From Paracyclopina nana (lineage: Eukaryota > Arthropoda > Copepoda > Cyclopoida > Cyclopettidae): a DNA stretch of 64,000 nt. This document shows positions 60,801-64,000 of the stretch, one piece after another. Under the pieces are notes generated by a model. It was given only the letters and a program-made list of their open reading frames with translations. It did not search any database and was not told where the DNA came from. A program made the position numbers and the translations under genes. Location of the stretch: positions 6,530,001 to 6,594,000 of the forward strand of contig JAGUCH010000006.1 of assembly GCA_019096065.1 (NCBI GenBank), given 5' to 3'. Each line of letters begins with the position of its first letter. The first letter of the stretch is position 1.

Positions 60801-63355
60801 ATTTTGAGCAATGTAGCAACACACATGCTGAGAACTAACTGAGTCAAAGCTATGACTGCGCTAACAAAGATTGGATGAAATATGGATGTTTCTCATCTGA
60901 GCAAATTGTAAAATGAGCAAGTTCTGCCTTTTCAGGAGAATGTGAATTATAAAGGAGACAAAAGAGTCCATTGTTCTTGAAATGGACAGTAGCACAGTGG
61001 AGTGGTGTAAAAAGGCTTAATTTTTTTAATGAAGAACTTTATAGCCCCTTTCTTCTTGCTCCAGTCAAGATAAACTCAGAATGGGGAAGGTTAATTTGGA
61101 GATAAGGAAGCAGAAGTGCCCTTTTTTTCCTGCCTCGCTTCTTCCAACTGCTGTAACTCCACACACACAAGAAATGTGAAACTCAATCCTTGGAACGAGA
61201 GTCAAATTTTTCGGTGGGATTTCAAATAATAATCCTTCCACAATGAAAATATGTAAATTCTCAGCAATGCTCAGCTATGTCAATGATTTTGTGCAGGTCT
61301 CAGCATTTGTCTCGCTATCTCGGTAAAACTTTTTGATTTTCAGTAATTCAGGGCTAACTCTTAACAATCATCAGTTCGCTCAGCAATACTCCGTTCTTTT
61401 AATCTTAGCAATTCTCAGTTTATAACAGCAAGTATAGATTATGCTCAGCAATTCTCTCTAATAATCACTTAATCTCAGAAAGTCATTCGGTTTCTCTCAG
61501 TAATTCTCAGTTTTGTTCATGAATTTTTGGCTTCTCTTTGCAATTCTCAGTCTCTTAAAGTAGTTATCAACTCATCTCAGCATTTGTTAGCTAATCTCAG
61601 GTAAACTCGATTTATGTCAGTAATCAATACTCAGTTTTTCTTAGCCGATCTCAGCAATTGTTGAAGATGCTCAGCAAAATCCGCATAAAGTTGTCTGCCA
61701 GTGCTTTCGGCACTTTCCTTTAATGCACAAAGACAAGAATGCATTTCGTCTCCACAAATGCAGAAGAAGAAGAAGAAAAAAACCCGAAGAAAAGAGCGCG
61801 TACAAATCCGAGAAAATCTCGTCAAAAGGCGGGCGGCAAAGCGGAAAATTCCCATGGCATTTTTGTTGAGTGGCTGCTGTAAACTTTTTGGTTTTTGGCC
61901 ATAGTTCACATAGAAGACATCTGATAGCTCAGCAGTTGCGTGTCAGTAATCGCCTCAGATTACCTGAAATATTTCCTTGACCCACAAAGACACAATTTCA
62001 AATGCCTCCACATTCAAATAAATCGCACTTCTCAGCTGCTAAAAGCAAAGTAGTTGTGAGATTTGCCCACATTTATCCTTTTGCCGAGCATCTCAATTTT
62101 TCGGCCAAAAAATTAACGCACCTCAAATGGCCAAGTAATGAAGCTTCATCATCCACTCACAATTTTCATGTGCAGCTCGACAAACTGAGAGACTAACTTC
62201 CAAAGGCAAAAGCAGGCTGCCTAATGACGATAAAAAAAAATAGTTGTGACCGACTCACCCTGATCATGACTGAGAGAAAGAAAATGCCCTGAGTCATCAT
62301 GAAAATCTTTGATTGTGTTTCAATTAGCATTCTCCAAATTTCGACGATCATTGACAAAAGTTGAGCCCATGCCAGCTTTTATTTTAGGGCTCCAACTGAG
62401 AGGGTTTCTTTTTTTCTCAGTATGCCGTTTCAGCTGCTACTTCCCTCACTCAGCATGTGCTACTACAAAGAGAGCCAAAAATGTACGCAAAGACTTTTAA
62501 AAAAATTTCGGGAAAGGTTTGATGATTTTTCCTTTAGTGAGGTTCATCTCAGTTTTTGGAACTGACAATGCAATCGAACGTTGCCGAGTGAGTCACAGTA
62601 CTTTGGCATTTGATTTGAGTTTGCAACTCTGCCAAAAAATTGACCTTAGCGACAAACTGAGAAATCTCGCCGAATCTCAGTTTTTGTTGAAGCAACGAAT
62701 TAGAAGCTTGAATATGACTACGCAAGGATTTTTTTGGGGGGTAATGTGTATGAAATTTCAGGTCCTGGCTGTATTTTGAGAGGCTCAGCAGTTGGATGTA
62801 GTGTATGTACATTTATTTGGCAGTGGCATTGGCAGAGCTATGCAAGCAAGCTTAGAACCAATGTAGATGTCTCTCACTGATAACAGCAGCTATACCAGTG
62901 GTACAACTGCTGGCGTGGTCCCCTATTTTGCTACTGCTCAGCCAGCCAACAGCTGAAATCAGACACATTATTTCAACATACCCCCCCCTTTTTCAAATTG
63001 ACCCAGCCCCTAATTAGATGATAAGCTTTCACTGCTCGGCTATTCCCAAATGAGGTTATTTTGCCATAAGAAATATACCTTAGGCTAATGTTTAACTTGG
63101 GTTATTTAAGGCCCTCAGGGTCACCTGAAGTCATCCAAGGTTCCCTGAGGTCTGCGGAGCTACCCAAGTCTTCCATGGTCATTCGAGGCTATAAAAAGCT
63201 CTCAGGGTCACTACAATCTGTTCATTAACAAACTCCTTAAGGAATCGGAACGCGAAATTCCTCTGAGCAACTAAGGAGTTCTCAGTACATAAACTGGCTG
63301 CGTAGAGTTGTCATTATGCATGGATTTGTCATAATGCATTCCTTACTTGAACAGT
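60801..63355. other. Intergenic, no gene seen
   Basis: Between about 61260 and 61690 the phrase TCTCAG(C/T)AATTCTCAG recurs loosely, a degenerate low-complexity pattern. No supported gene. Confidence 0.4.
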
Positions 63356-63600
63356 TGTAGTAGGTCGAGATATACTACTGTGACTTATCAAGCCACTACT
63401 CGTATCTAGGCTACGTCAAGCGGGGACGGGCCTGGAGGCTAGCAGAGGTCAGTCTTTGGGCCGCAGACAACACGTGTCAATGCGGTGAATTTATTTCCTT
63501 TACTGATGATCACACTATACTACTCGTTATACTACCGCGCGCCCGAGGCGAGCGCGCGCAGCGAGCGGTCGACCCGTAGGCCGACACGCTCCCTGCTACA
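63356..63600 (-). mobile_element. LTR, 245 bp, 3' LTR of a retroelement extending right
   Basis: On the minus strand it starts TGTAGCAGGGAGCG and ends CCTACTACA, giving the short inverted ends TGTAG/CTACA. A purine-rich stretch (GCGTGGGGTGA, 63611-63601) directly precedes it, as a polypurine tract should. Inside are TATA-like AGTATAACG and AGTATAGTG, an initiator-like ATCAGT and AATAAA. GC content is well above the flank. Confidence 0.75.
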
Positions 63601-63618
63601 TCACCCCACGCTAGAAGG

Positions 63619-64000
63619 TTACTGTGTCCTCGCAGTGACGGATTGAGTCAGGTCTAGCAGGGAGCCTCGAGGGGGACCCTCCATGGCGGGAGCGCTGGGC
63701 TGGGTCCCATTCGCGTCAACCACGCGTGCCTGGGGAAGGGTCTGCTGAAGGACCCCGTATAGATCCGTGTATTGCTGGTGAATCGTACGGATCTGGGCTT
63801 GGAGGTCCTGATATGCTTGGGTCTCCTTGTCGGGCCGCGTCCACCGGCGGAGAGCCTTGAGGGGCGATGTCGACTTGTCCGGAGCATCCAAAGGGTCTTT
63901 CTCTCCCGTTTCCGAACCATCTTGCACGGTGAAGTCACTGAGCTCGGTGGCCGCTCGTTCTCGGTGGTCTCGCTTCCAGCGAGGTCGGCGCCGGAAATCC
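63619..64000 (-). CDS. 3' coding end of a retroelement polyprotein (partial)
   Basis: The minus-strand frame is open from the window edge to a stop at 63619, eight bases before the polypurine tract and LTR. The visible 126 or so residues start with an Arg-rich segment (RRRPRWKRDHRERAA) and continue with acidic and Gln-rich helical sequence (DLQAQIRTIHQQYTDLYGVL). There is no catalytic motif in view. By position it is the C-terminus of the element's last ORF. GC content and codon choice differ clearly from the AT-rich flank, which suggests a recent insertion. Confidence 0.6.
   Translation of the reverse strand, partial: DFRRRPRWKRDHRERAATELSDFTVQDGSETGEKDPLDAPDKSTSPLKALRRWTRPDKETQAYQDLQAQIRTIHQQYTDLYGVLQQTLPQARVVDANGTQPSAPAMEGPPRGSLLDLTQSVTARTQ

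Overview
This is a window of an animal nuclear genome: spliced genes with GT-AG introns (49 bp to about 1 kb), Pol III tRNA genes, LTR retrotransposons, many fold-back miniature transposons and large satellite arrays. It is not prokaryotic. The gene set (a GATA1/2/3-type factor, a DNAJC25 co-chaperone, two tandem orphan 7TM receptors, a small secreted peptide) suits a protostome. I lean to an arthropod, perhaps a crustacean, with low confidence on the taxon.

Layout. (1) 1-10.0 kb: a decayed Ty3/gypsy-like retroelement on the minus strand, with gag (zinc knuckles), a protease-RT-RNase H ORF, an integrase ORF and a long tail; its 3' LTR lies left of the window. (2) 10-19 kb: no host gene recognised. 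It holds a (CA)n tract, a GCATCAC minisatellite, three copies of a GGTGGATCCCAC fold-back element (one carrying a nested second MITE) and the ruins of a DDE transposase that may be PIF/Harbinger. (3) 18.96-19.4 kb: a compact single-exon gene on the plus strand for a secreted 108-aa peptide, with TATA box and AATAAA. (4) 19.5-21.2 kb minus: DNAJC25, five exons, 336 aa. (5) 22.3-24.7 kb minus: two tandem two-exon 7TM receptor paralogues (327 and 313 aa). (6) 25-30 kb: a tRNA-derived pseudogene, a perfect-arm palindrome and otherwise featureless intergenic DNA. (7) 30.3-34.2 kb minus: a five-exon GATA factor (492 aa) with two zinc fingers. Upstream (37.1 and 38.6 kb) are two exon-like segments that join in frame with each other and are phase-compatible with GATA exon 2, so they may be an alternative N-terminus. 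(8) 41.9 kb: an intact tRNA-Val(UAC). (9) 43.05-52.6 kb: a block of about 9.5 kb made almost entirely of tandem repeats (about 15, 23, 26, 169 and 210 bp units) with matching inverted sequences at its two edges, and with an AP-1-like heptamer (TGAGTCA) repeated two to four times in each unit of the two long-period arrays. (10) 52.6-63.3 kb: intergenic DNA with a tRNA-like SINE, a hairpin-forming inverted repeat, further MITEs and a GAGACC minisatellite. (11) 63.36-64.0 kb: a complete LTR (TGTAG...CTACA) and the 3' coding end of another retroelement on the minus strand, running out of the window.

Mobile DNA dominates. Several MITE families here have 3-bp target duplications (TAA/TTA, ATT/AAT, TTT, GTA), which is the mark of PIF/Harbinger-type transposition. 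Exon coordinates for DNAJC25, the receptors and the GATA gene were derived by hand from splice sites and reading-frame continuity; all of them close in frame.
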